Position numbers and translations under genes: made by a program. The notes beneath the pieces were generated by a model. The model made no database searches and had not been told where the DNA came from. It saw nothing but the letters and a program-made list of their open reading frames with translations. Shown in pieces: positions 24,545 through 32,301 of a DNA stretch of 64,000 nt (the stretch's first letter is position 1; each line of letters begins with the position of its first letter). The DNA lies in NCBI RefSeq assembly GCF_000144405.1, contig NC_014371.1:893501-957500 (forward strand). The letters run 5' to 3'. Source of the DNA: Prevotella melaninogenica ATCC 25845. Its GTDB lineage: Bacteria > Bacteroidota > Bacteroidia > Bacteroidales > Bacteroidaceae.

Positions 24545-24577
24545 GCAAAGATACGCGTTTATTTTTAAATAACCAAA
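24545..24577 (-). promoter_or_regulatory. Promoter of the Nim-like gene
   Basis: TTTG (24574-24577) and TATCTTTGC (24545-24553) on the minus strand with 20 bases between them, a textbook Bacteroidetes promoter. It implies a leader of roughly 165 bases. Confidence 0.75.
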
Positions 24578-25004
24578 TTTTTGGAGAAATATTTTTTATT
24601 ATTTAAAAACACTATTAACCTTTATTGTTGATTTTTTGAATGGACATAACTATAAAATTAAGATTATTATTATACGGATAATGTGTATCAATCCATTTGA
24701 TATAATAGCCTTTAACATTTTTATTATCGTAATTTATTACGTAAAAAATAAGGTTAAAAAAACTTTAGCGCATAATTTACTTCACACGAGTCAGCATCTT
24801 GCTTATATAACCAACCTCTATCATTTTACAAACTCATAGCAAGATTATCTTGCATGCCTATCATATCCTTACCTTCAACATAGAGATTCTCATAACTTTA
24901 AAACCAACTGTTCAGGCTCTGAAAAATTATTACACAATTCCAAGTAAAAACCTCGGAACAAAGCTAAAAAACAAACACGCAGCTCAAGTTTACAACCATC
25001 AAGA

Positions 25005-25095
25005 AATCAGCAAGTTACAAAAATGTATTTTAAAAGGTGCTTAATTGGACTCCAAAAGGGCGTTAATAAGACCTCAAAAGAGCACCTATTGGAAG
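25005..25095 (+). repeat. Dispersed modular repeat, copy A
   Basis: Contains the units AAAAGGTGCTTAATTGGACT and AAAAGGGCGTTAATAAGACC and AAAAGAGCACC, with the leader ATCAGCAAGTTACAAAA. The same modules recur at 30159-30300, 37053-37193 and 50029-50172. Confidence 0.75.
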
Positions 25096-25097
25096 CT

Positions 25098-25134
25098 AAT
25101 TAAGGCTTAATTCGAATGCAATTAAGCCTTAATT
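25098..25134. terminator. Terminator of pflB-pflA
   Basis: AATTAAGGCTTAATT (25098-25112) and AATTAAGCCTTAATT (25120-25134) form a perfect 15-bp stem with a 7-base loop, 64 bases after the pflA stop on the minus strand. The stem is A/T-rich and has no clean T-tract, so efficiency is uncertain. Confidence 0.55.
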
Positions 25135-25197
25135 AAAAAGCAACAGAGGAAAAATATTTACATCGAACGGTTCTAAAAGACTTTATAACAGTCCCAA

Positions 25198-25926
25198 TTA
25201 TCTCCCCTCTGTTAATATCTTTCGCGCATGAAGAACACTTTCCTCCGTAGGCGATTCTACATCTTTGAGTGCGTAAGGAATACCTAACTGCTCCCATTTA
25301 TAGACACCTAACGAATGATAAGGCAGAATCTCCACACGCTCAACATTGCTTAAAGTATCTATGAAAGCACGAAGTTTATAGAGAGATTCGTCATCATCAT
25401 TAATACCAGGAATCAAGACATGTCTTATCCATACAGGTTTCCCGATGTCAGAGAGATAGCGAGCACAGTCGAGGATATTCTCGTTTTTCCAACCAGTCAA
25501 TTGCTTATGGGCATCGCTATCAATATGCTTTATGTCCAACAATACTAAATCGGTATATTTCATTAACTCCTCAAAAGCAGAGAAGCTACTCGACTCCCGA
25601 TTGAAAGGTTGGGCTGAAGTATCAAGGCAGGTATTGATTCCTAAAGCCTTAGCTTTACGGAACAGTTCCGTAAGAGGTTGTATCTGCAACAGAGCTTCAC
25701 CCCCACTCACAGTGATTCCACCTTTCGTTCCCCAATAACTCCGATAACGTTGGGCTTGAGACAAGACATCATCAACAGAGCGGAGGTTGCCCCCCGCCCT
25801 GTCCCATGTGTCTGGATTATGACAGTACTGGCATCGCATAGCACAACCCTTAAGGAAGATAACGAAACGAATACCAGGTCCATCAACCGACCCGAACGAC
25901 TCTACAGAGTGTACCCGTAGCATCAT
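25198..25926 (-). CDS. pflA: Pyruvate formate-lyase activating enzyme
   Basis: A radical SAM enzyme (242 residues from the chosen start) that installs the glycyl radical on PFL. The [4Fe-4S] motif CAMRCQYC (CxxxCxxC) follows GSVDGPGIRFVIFLKG, a family hallmark. The open frame reaches 26007, overlapping pflB, but ATG 25926 (MMLRVHSVESFG) aligns with the usual start and lies 46 bases after pflB; ATG 25986 is an alternative. Operon with pflB. Confidence 0.92.
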   Translation of the reverse strand: MMLRVHSVESFGSVDGPGIRFVIFLKGCAMRCQYCHNPDTWDRAGGNLRSVDDVLSQAQRYRSYWGTKGGITVSGGEALLQIQPLTELFRKAKALGINTCLDTSAQPFNRESSSFSAFEELMKYTDLVLLDIKHIDSDAHKQLTGWKNENILDCARYLSDIGKPVWIRHVLIPGINDDDESLYKLRAFIDTLSNVERVEILPYHSLGVYKWEQLGIPYALKDVESPTEESVLHARKILTEGR

Positions 25927-25972
25927 TTCGGAAGTCAGCGAATCCGATAAATTGTTATGTTGATTATTCACT

Positions 25973-28219
25973 TTACATTGAACCATGCGCACGACGTGCA
26001 ATAACATCCATCTGCTGTTCGCGTGTAAGGTCGATGAACTTCACAGCGTAACCGCTCACACGGATGGTGAAGTTTGCATACTCTTCCTTCTCTGGATGTT
26101 CCATACAGTCAATCAGTTTATCTACACCAAAGACATTCACATTCAAGTGGTGTGCACCACGGTCGAAGTAACCATCCATTACACCCACGAGTGTACTGAT
26201 ACGCTCCTCATCATTGTGACCAAGAGCATCTGGGCTAATTGTCTGTGTATTAGAGATACCATCAAGCGCATACTCGTATGGAAGCTTAGCTGTTGAGTTC
26301 AACGATGCCAACAAACCATTCTGCTCTGCTCCGTAAGATGGGTTTGCACCAGGAGCAAGCGGTGCACCAGCTGGACGACCATCAGGCATATTACCTGTAA
26401 ACTTACCATATACCACGTTTGAAGTGATGGTAAGGATACTTGTTGTAGGCTCTGAATTGCGATAGGTATGGTGCTTGCGAATCATATTCATAAAGGTCTT
26501 CAACAACCATACAGCGATGTCATCAGCACGATCATCGTCGTTACCATAACGTGGGAAGTCGCCCTCAGTCTTGAACTCGATAGGGAAACCAGTCTCATCA
26601 CGTATGATATTAACCTTTGCATACTTGATAGCAGAGATAGAGTCAACCACATGGCTGAAGCCAGCGATACCCGTTGCGAAAGTACGACGTACGTCAGTGT
26701 CAATGAGTGCAAGTTCTGCAGCCTCATAGAAGTACTTATCGTGCATGTAATGGATGAGGTTCAATGTGTTTACATAGACACCAGCCAACCACTCCATCAT
26801 ATCCATGAAGCGAGGCATGAACTCATCATATGTTACGACATCACCCTCTATTGGACGATAAGCAGGTCCACACTGCTCACGTGTCTTGCTGTCAACACCA
26901 CCGCTGATTGCGTAGGTAAGACATTTAGCGAGGTTTGCACGTGCACCAAAGAACTGCATCTCCTTACCCGTCTGTGTTGCAGATACGCAGCAGCAGATTG
27001 AATAGTCATCGCCCCAGATTGGTCGCATCACGTCATCATTCTCATACTGAATAGAACTTGTAGAGATAGAAATCTTCGCAGCATAGTCCTTAAAGTGCTT
27101 TGGAAGACGTGAGCTATAGAGCACAGTGAGGTTAGGTTCTGGTGAAGGACCCATGTTCTCAAGTGTATGGAGGAAACGGAAGTCAGTCTTTGTTACCATT
27201 GAACGGCCATCCATACCCAATCCCGCAACTTCGAGGGTAGCCCAAACAGGGTCACCAGAGAAGAGCTGGTTGTATGAAGGGATACGTGCAAACTTAACCA
27301 TACGGAACTTCATTACCAAGTGGTCGATGAGTTCTTGCGCCTCAGCCTCCGTAAGTGTGCCTTCCTTGAAGTCACGCTGAATGTAGATATCGAGGAAAGT
27401 TGAGATACGACCAACTGACATCGCAGCACCGTTCTGTGTCTTAATAGCTGACAAATAACCAAAGTAAAGCCACTGTACAGCCTCACGTGCGTTGTTTGCT
27501 GGTTCAGAGATATCATAGCCATAGATGGCTGCCATCTCCTTCATCTCCTTCAAAGCCTTCATCTGCATAGAGATTTCCTCACGCAAACGGATAACCTCTT
27601 CAGTCATAGTACCATCACCACAGTTGCGGAGATCCTTTGCTTTTTCGTTGATAAGGAAGTCTACACCATAGAGTGCAACACGACGATAGTCACCCACGAT
27701 ACGACCACGACCATAGGTATCAGGAAGACCTGTGAGGATATGATTGTGTCTAACGAGTTTCATCTCGTCTGTATAAGCATCGAAGACACCCTCGTTATGT
27801 GTCTTACAATACTTCGTGAAAATCTCATGAAGTTTCTCAGATGGCTCATAACCATAGGTTGTACATGCCTGCTCAGCCATCTTGATACCACCATAAGGCA
27901 TAAAGGCACGCTTCAAAGGCTTGTCTGTCTGCAGACCAACAACCTTCTCTAACTCCTTTGTTCCTTCACCAATATAGCCAGGACCATATGCAGTCATACT
28001 GGATACCACCTCGGTCTCCATGTCTAAGACACCACCCTTAGCACGCTCCTGCTTCTGTAGTTCTTTGAGCATACCCCAAAGTTTGTCTGTTGCTTCTGTT
28101 GGCTTCTCAAGGAAGGAAGCATCACCATCATAACTATCATAATTATCTTGGATAAACTGACGCATATTGACTTCATCAAGCCACTTGGTTCCAGTAAATC
28201 CTCTCCATGCTTTTTTCAT
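25973..28219 (-). CDS. pflB: Formate C-acetyltransferase (pyruvate formate-lyase)
   Basis: A 748-residue glycyl radical enzyme converting pyruvate and CoA to acetyl-CoA and formate in anaerobic metabolism. The catalytic cysteine pair is within [10 protein letters not shown] at about residues 404-407, and the C-terminal radical site is RVSGYAVKF with the glycine at 723. Full length. It heads a two-gene operon with pflA, has a long leader, and fits a strictly fermentative anaerobe producing formate. Confidence 0.97.
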   Translation of the reverse strand: MKKAWRGFTGTKWLDEVNMRQFIQDNYDSYDGDASFLEKPTEATDKLWGMLKELQKQERAKGGVLDMETEVVSSMTAYGPGYIGEGTKELEKVVGLQTDKPLKRAFMPYGGIKMAEQACTTYGYEPSEKLHEIFTKYCKTHNEGVFDAYTDEMKLVRHNHILTGLPDTYGRGRIVGDYRRVALYGVDFLINEKAKDLRNCGDGTMTEEVIRLREEISMQMKALKEMKEMAAIYGYDISEPANNAREAVQWLYFGYLSAIKTQNGAAMSVGRISTFLDIYIQRDFKEGTLTEAEAQELIDHLVMKFRMVKFARIPSYNQLFSGDPVWATLEVAGLGMDGRSMVTKTDFRFLHTLENMGPSPEPNLTVLYSSRLPKHFKDYAAKISISTSSIQYENDDVMRPIWGDDYSICCCVSATQTGKEMQFFGARANLAKCLTYAISGGVDSKTREQCGPAYRPIEGDVVTYDEFMPRFMDMMEWLAGVYVNTLNLIHYMHDKYFYEAAELALIDTDVRRTFATGIAGFSHVVDSISAIKYAKVNIIRDETGFPIEFKTEGDFPRYGNDDDRADDIAVWLLKTFMNMIRKHHTYRNSEPTTSILTITSNVVYGKFTGNMPDGRPAGAPLAPGANPSYGAEQNGLLASLNSTAKLPYEYALDGISNTQTISPDALGHNDEERISTLVGVMDGYFDRGAHHLNVNVFGVDKLIDCMEHPEKEEYANFTIRVSGYAVKFIDLTREQQMDVIARRAHGSM

Positions 28220-28304
28220 GACTGTTTATTTGTTATTATGTGAAACGAATTAATTAATATGCTTGTTAATTGTTATACTGATTGAGCATTACTAATTACC
28301 GAGG

Positions 28305-28313
28305 ACAAAGATA
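28305..28313 (-). promoter_or_regulatory. pflB promoter, -7 element
   Basis: TATCTTTGT on the minus strand matches TAnnTTTGY, about 86 bases before the pflB ATG. A clear -33 TTTG is not found at the right distance. Confidence 0.55.
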
Positions 28314-28463
28314 GACAAAAAAAACGTAATATCAAGTATTTAGAGATACTTATATTTAAAATATGCATATAAATACCTATAAATAGTGAGAAGAAATCTA
28401 CTCTTGCAAATATTCCAAACTTATAGGTATGAGATTTGATTATTGATAAGGCTAAACAATAAA

Positions 28464-28524
28464 GGTAGAATGGTAAGTATGAAGCCTCAACACCAAGAGG
28501 GAAACGCATACTTACCATTCTACC
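28464..28524. terminator. Perfect 18-bp inverted repeat after the GH109-type gene
   Basis: GGTAGAATGGTAAGTATG (28464-28481) and its exact complement (28507-28524) enclose a 25-base loop that itself can pair (CCTC/GAGG). It lies 22 bases past the stop of the leftward gene at 28546 and probably terminates it; the T-tract is weak (CCTTTATT). The length and perfection are unusual. Confidence 0.6.
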
Positions 28525-28545
28525 CGACAAGAATAGCCACAGCCA

Positions 28546-29850
28546 CTAAATACTTTCCGTATCAACTGAAGACCTACGATTTACGAAGTCGGGAATCATC
28601 ACTGGCATTGAACCTTGTTCAATAGAGCGTTTGGATAGCTCAGCAATGCAACACCACTCCGCTAAATCATACACATCCATATCTAAAGGCAAACCTTGTT
28701 GTAGGCATTGAGCAAGCCGTAAGTCCATAAAATAAGACATTCCGCCACGTGCGTCGAGCTCTTTGGCTAAGGCAATTGTTTCTGAAGGGAAAGAAGGCGC
28801 ATAATGATTGAGTAGCGTCTCTATCTGAGATGCGTCCAAAGGTAGCTTATCATCCTCCATTTCAATACCCGCTTTGGCTGCCATCTCTGGGCTTAACAGC
28901 ACCTCTGGGACAGGATATTTAGCTGCATAACCCGCTGTTCCGACCGCTTGAAACATACGACTATATGGGCGTGGCGTCATAACATTGTGTTGAATAAGCA
29001 TCGTCTTCCCTTTTACGGTACGTATCATCGTTGAGGTCTGGTCGCCATTAGCAAAGCTATCACACGCCTTTCCCATTACCGCTTGATACATCTCTGTACC
29101 CAGAAAAGCGTTGGTTTGCATGGCTGTGAGGTAGTGCATACGGTCAGTACGATGAATATCAAGCAATCGACAGACGGGTCCGATGCTGTGTGTTGGGTAG
29201 ACATCGCCAGCATTCAGACGGCTATACTCCATACGCCAAGGTGTCCAACGGTCGCCAATAGGATGAGCATAACCGCCTTCCACGTGTACAAGTTCGCCAA
29301 GCAAGCCTTCATGTACCATCTGACACACCGCCATTTCGAATCGGTCGTAGACTGCATTCTCAAGCATCATACAGTGCCGTCGGGTCTGTTCAGCAGTGTC
29401 TATCAACGTCCAAATATCTTTTAAGGTGAGGGCTGCAGGTACTTCTACTGCCACGCTCCTACCCTGCTCCATCGCATGAATAGCGATTGGCACATGTGAC
29501 ATCCAATCCGTACAAACATACACAAGGTTAACTCCTTGCTGTTGGCATAATTCTTTGTAAGCCGTCTCACCCCAATAAACCTTTGGACGAGGCTTACCCA
29601 ACTGCTCAACGTGCCGTGCGACCTCCTCTGCCACTTCCTTTGACACATCGCAAACAGCAGCTATCTCAACCTTAGGAATATGACACCAGCGTGTCACTGC
29701 CATTCGTCCACGCGCTCCTACACCCACAAAAGCCACACGCAACAGCGGCATTGGCGGAAGCGCCAACGATAAGACATCACGCTGACCAGCAGCACGAGGT
29801 GGCACAAAAGTTTCTAACGGACGCACCGCCGACATCATTTCCATTGCCAT
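28546..29850 (-). CDS. Gfo/Idh/MocA-fold protein, GH109-like glycosidase
   Basis: A 434-residue NAD-dependent Rossmann protein (FVGVGARGRMAVTRW near residue 40). The segments VEVPAALTLKDIW, HCMMLENAVYDRFE, EGGYAHPIGDRW and VYPTHSIGPVCRLL match glycoside hydrolase family 109 (alpha-N-acetylgalactosaminidase-type), which uses NAD in a redox-elimination mechanism. No classical signal peptide is seen, though many GH109 proteins carry a Tat or lipoprotein signal; this one may act in the cytoplasm or its start may be atypical. Substrate is inferred from family only. Confidence 0.78.
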   Translation of the reverse strand: MAMEMMSAVRPLETFVPPRAAGQRDVLSLALPPMPLLRVAFVGVGARGRMAVTRWCHIPKVEIAAVCDVSKEVAEEVARHVEQLGKPRPKVYWGETAYKELCQQQGVNLVYVCTDWMSHVPIAIHAMEQGRSVAVEVPAALTLKDIWTLIDTAEQTRRHCMMLENAVYDRFEMAVCQMVHEGLLGELVHVEGGYAHPIGDRWTPWRMEYSRLNAGDVYPTHSIGPVCRLLDIHRTDRMHYLTAMQTNAFLGTEMYQAVMGKACDSFANGDQTSTMIRTVKGKTMLIQHNVMTPRPYSRMFQAVGTAGYAAKYPVPEVLLSPEMAAKAGIEMEDDKLPLDASQIETLLNHYAPSFPSETIALAKELDARGGMSYFMDLRLAQCLQQGLPLDMDVYDLAEWCCIAELSKRSIEQGSMPVMIPDFVNRRSSVDTESI

Positions 29851-29867
29851 TATGATTTAATTTCAGT

Positions 29868-29876
29868 GCAAATATA
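29868..29876 (-). promoter_or_regulatory. -7 element upstream of the GH109-like gene
   Basis: TATATTTGC on the minus strand matches TAnnTTTGC, 17 bases before the ATG, implying a very short leader. Confidence 0.5.
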
Positions 29877-30158
29877 CCTAAAAAAGAGAGAAGAAAAAAG
29901 ATGTTCCAAAGAAAATCAAAGGTTCTTCCGTTTATACACTATCGTCTATTAGTGCATAAACAGATTTATTTTAGTTTCGAGCAGACTTACTTGTCGTTAC
30001 AATAAAAGCGTAATAACAATACCAAATTTCAAGCCCAAACAAGATGACAACAAGAAAACAAGAGACATGTGAACGTCATACAATTCCATTAAAAACAAGA
30101 AAACCGCCCTTCGTTAGCTCCATTCTGTAAACTATTTTCACACACTTCAAAACCAACA

Positions 30159-30300
30159 CATGCTCTTTTGGCTTCGTAAAGACGCCCTTTTAGCTTGCTA
30201 AAGGTGCCCTTTAAGACCCTTACTAACGCCCTTTTGAAGTCCAATTAAGCACCTTTTGAAAACCACTTTTATAACCTACTGATACTCTGTCGATTACAAA
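30159..30300 (-). repeat. Dispersed modular repeat, copy B
   Basis: On the minus strand: leader TCAGTAGGTTATAAAA, then units AAAAGGTGCTTAATTGGACT, AAAAGGGCGTTAGTAAGGGT, AAAGGGCACCTTTAGC, AAAAGGGCGTCTTTACG, AAAAGAGCATG. Nearly identical to copy D. Confidence 0.8.
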
Positions 30301-30646
30301 CTCGCTTTTTATTCCTATTTTTCGCCATCCTTTTAGGTCAAACACTCTAATCCATGTAATCATTTTTTACCTCTTACTCATTCCATTTTTCGTTGTAACT
30401 TGCTATTTGTTAGACCTACTATACGACGCTAAAAACAGCTTAATCCAAATAGAATGAGAAATAAGTAAACAAGCCAACTACACGTGATAGCCTCATAAAG
30501 CAATTGAGTTGAACACATATTCTATAACAAAAATGGGCTTTCGGTAATTTGGAGTGATAAGTTTTGCCACTTCAGTTTAGAACTTTGACTTAATGTCACA
30601 CAGAGAAAAGGAGAGGACGGAGGATTATTAAAACAAAGCAATGGAA

Positions 30647-30796
30647 GTCACGGAGGCACCGTCGGTGCCATAGAGCGACGGAGCTTGCTTGCACACATTT
30701 TTAGTAACTTTATGCCCAAAGCATTTATCCCAAAAGTTATCAAGAATCTGTACGCTATACCTCCGTCGCTCTTTGTGCCGTCGGCACCTCCGTGAC
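30647..30796. repeat. Nested inverted repeat, MITE-like
   Basis: Left arm 30647-30683 (GTCACGGAGG...GAGCGACGGAG) and right arm 30771-30796 extending to the left (CTCCGTCGCTC...CCTCCGTGAC) are inverted copies about 36 bp long. Each arm contains its own palindrome, GCACCGTCGGTGC and GTGCCGTCGGCAC, differing by paired changes. The inner 87 bases are unique. Size and shape resemble a small non-autonomous element. Confidence 0.7.
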
Positions 30797-30886
30797 ATTG
30801 TGTTTACCTCCATCCCCTCCGTGACTCCGTGTGCCTATTACATAAGCCTTTTTGTTTATCAACCATATTTCAGAAGAACCACAAAA

Positions 30887-31072
30887 ATGACTTCAGAGAA
30901 AACTATTCAGTACCTGCAGAAAATTAACCACAGAATTACTTGCATACTAAACAAAAACGACGTACCTTTGCGAGCACAACCAATAGGTAACGTAAAGGAT
31001 ACATTTCTATATCGCAAAGCAATGATTCTGAAGGGTATTTTAGGAAACACTTTTCTTAATAAGTTTCCATAA
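30887..31072 (+). CDS. Possible small protein, 61 residues
   Basis: Starts MTSEKTIQYLQKINHRITCI and ends LKGILGNTFLNKFP; basic, with no signal peptide or membrane segment. The frame is open farther upstream through the inverted repeat, which is surely not coding. No promoter match or family recognised; it may be chance. Confidence 0.25.
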   Translation: MTSEKTIQYLQKINHRITCILNKNDVPLRAQPIGNVKDTFLYRKAMILKGILGNTFLNKFP

Positions 31073-31087
31073 AGATGTAACGACAGT

Positions 31088-31128
31088 TCTGTTTTCTATT
31101 ATTATAGGATAGGAAAGAGAAAACAGAA
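31088..31128. promoter_or_regulatory. 11-bp inverted repeat upstream of the efflux operon
   Basis: TTCTGTTTTCT (31088-31098) and AGAAAACAGAA (31118-31128) are perfect inverted copies with a 19-base spacer, about 90 bases before the efflux adaptor ATG. It could be an operator or a weak terminator of upstream transcription. Confidence 0.4.
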
Positions 31129-31169
31129 TGAGTAGATATGGCTACAACGAGTAGTCAAGATGTGTTGGA

Positions 31170-31181
31170 TTAACGCGTTAA
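31170..31181. promoter_or_regulatory. Palindrome TTAACGCGTTAA
   Basis: A perfect 12-bp palindrome 38 bases before the adaptor ATG, well placed for a dimeric repressor controlling the efflux operon. No regulator gene is adjacent. Confidence 0.4.
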
Positions 31182-31219
31182 CTTTTCACTTGTTTTTACG
31201 AAAACAAAAAGACCAATTT

Positions 31220-32299
31220 ATGAAGAATTTAATTCATTTGTCTTGTCTTGCAATCATGTTTCTTCTATGTGCGTGTCATTCAAAGAAAGAAACACAAGTA
31301 AAACCAGTTTACACTGCAACGACACCACTGGTAGAAAGCATCTCCCTACCACAGTCTTATGTAGCAAACATTGCCTCACAACGTAACATTGAAGTTCACT
31401 CTCAGCAAACCGGTATTTTGCAAGATGTGTATGTTAGTGAAGGTCAGTTTGTGAAAGCAGGTCAACCTCTATTCCGTATTGCAATTGTTGGTGCTAACGA
31501 AGAGATTGCCAAGGCAAAGGCTGCAGCAGAGCAGGCAAGTATAGACTTGCAGAATGTAACAACGCTAACGGATAACAAAGTGCTCTCAAATAATGCGAAG
31601 CGCATGGCTACGGCTAAGTTGAAAGGAGCAGAAGCTGACTATCAGTTGGCTGTATTACATAAGCGTCTGTCTCTTATCCGTGCGCCTTTCTCAGGCATCT
31701 TAGGGCGTATTCCTAATAAAGCAGGAAGTCTGGTAGAGCCAAGTGATTTACTTACCAGCTTATCAGATAATAGCAAGGTGTTTGCCTATTTCAATATTTC
31801 AGAAACAGATTATTTAGATTTCCGCCTCCATCCAGAACGCTTTTCACAAACTCCACTACAGCTTGTTTTGGCGAATGGCGATGTCTTTCCTGCAAGCGGA
31901 AAGATATTAGATATTGGTGGACAGTTTGATAGTTCAACAGGTACGATTGCTGTTCGTGCCGTCTTTAGCAATGCCAACAATCTTTTACGCAATGGTCAGA
32001 CGGGTACGATAAAACTCTTTATACAAAAGAAAAATGCAATATTGATACCACAAGAAGCTGTCTATGAGCTTCAGGATAAGAAGTATGTATTTGTGGTTGA
32101 CAAGAATAATATTGCTCGCCAACGTGCTATCAAGATTGATGCTGAGTTTACAGGAGCATACGTTGTTTCCTCAGGGTTACAGCCTACTGACCGTTATCTT
32201 CTTGACGGTATACAGAAAGTAAACGATGGAGACAAGGTACGTGTGTCTATGGTTTCTCCACAAGCATCAATGAAGTTGGATAAGTTAAACGCTAATTAG
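31220..32299 (+). CDS. RND efflux periplasmic adaptor (membrane fusion lipoprotein)
   Basis: A 359-residue adaptor linking the inner membrane pump to the outer membrane channel. The signal peptide ends in a lipobox (LLCACHSK, Cys at about 19). The biotinyl-lipoyl-like halves (SQQTGILQDVYVSEGQFVKAG and RAPFSGILGRI) flank a helical hairpin, followed by beta-barrel and membrane-proximal domains. ATG 31220 is chosen over the open frame at 31160 because it starts the lipoprotein signal. The pump gene follows after 2 bases. Stop is TAG. Confidence 0.92.
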   Translation: MKNLIHLSCLAIMFLLCACHSKKETQVKPVYTATTPLVESISLPQSYVANIASQRNIEVHSQQTGILQDVYVSEGQFVKAGQPLFRIAIVGANEEIAKAKAAAEQASIDLQNVTTLTDNKVLSNNAKRMATAKLKGAEADYQLAVLHKRLSLIRAPFSGILGRIPNKAGSLVEPSDLLTSLSDNSKVFAYFNISETDYLDFRLHPERFSQTPLQLVLANGDVFPASGKILDIGGQFDSSTGTIAVRAVFSNANNLLRNGQTGTIKLFIQKKNAILIPQEAVYELQDKKYVFVVDKNNIARQRAIKIDAEFTGAYVVSSGLQPTDRYLLDGIQKVNDGDKVRVSMVSPQASMKLDKLNAN

Positions 32300-32301
32300 G
32301 T

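Larger units (their letters stand above)
24578..25197. other. Gene-free A/T-rich region with dispersed repeat
   Basis: The gap holds no convincing gene; short open frames are A/T-rich with no family look. It contains one copy of the 22-nt-unit dispersed repeat (25005-25095) and the pflBA terminator. The part at 24600-25000 has no structure that I can name. Confidence 0.6.
29877..30886. other. Gene-free region with two repeat structures
   Basis: No convincing gene in about 1 kb. It holds dispersed repeat copy B (30159-30300) and a large nested inverted repeat (30647-30796). The rest is A/T-rich without clear signals. Confidence 0.6.

Noticed and set aside
24850..25044. Small ORF reading through the dispersed repeat
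   Set aside because: Its C-terminal part is the AAAAGGTGCTTAATTGG repeat, which occurs in both orientations elsewhere; coding is not plausible.
26468..27001. 177-codon plus-strand frame inside pflB
   Set aside because: Lies wholly antisense to a highly conserved enzyme gene; composition reflects pflB codon use.
30689..30886. N-terminal part of a 127-codon frame
   Set aside because: It is made of the nested inverted repeat and Arg/Leu-rich chance codons.
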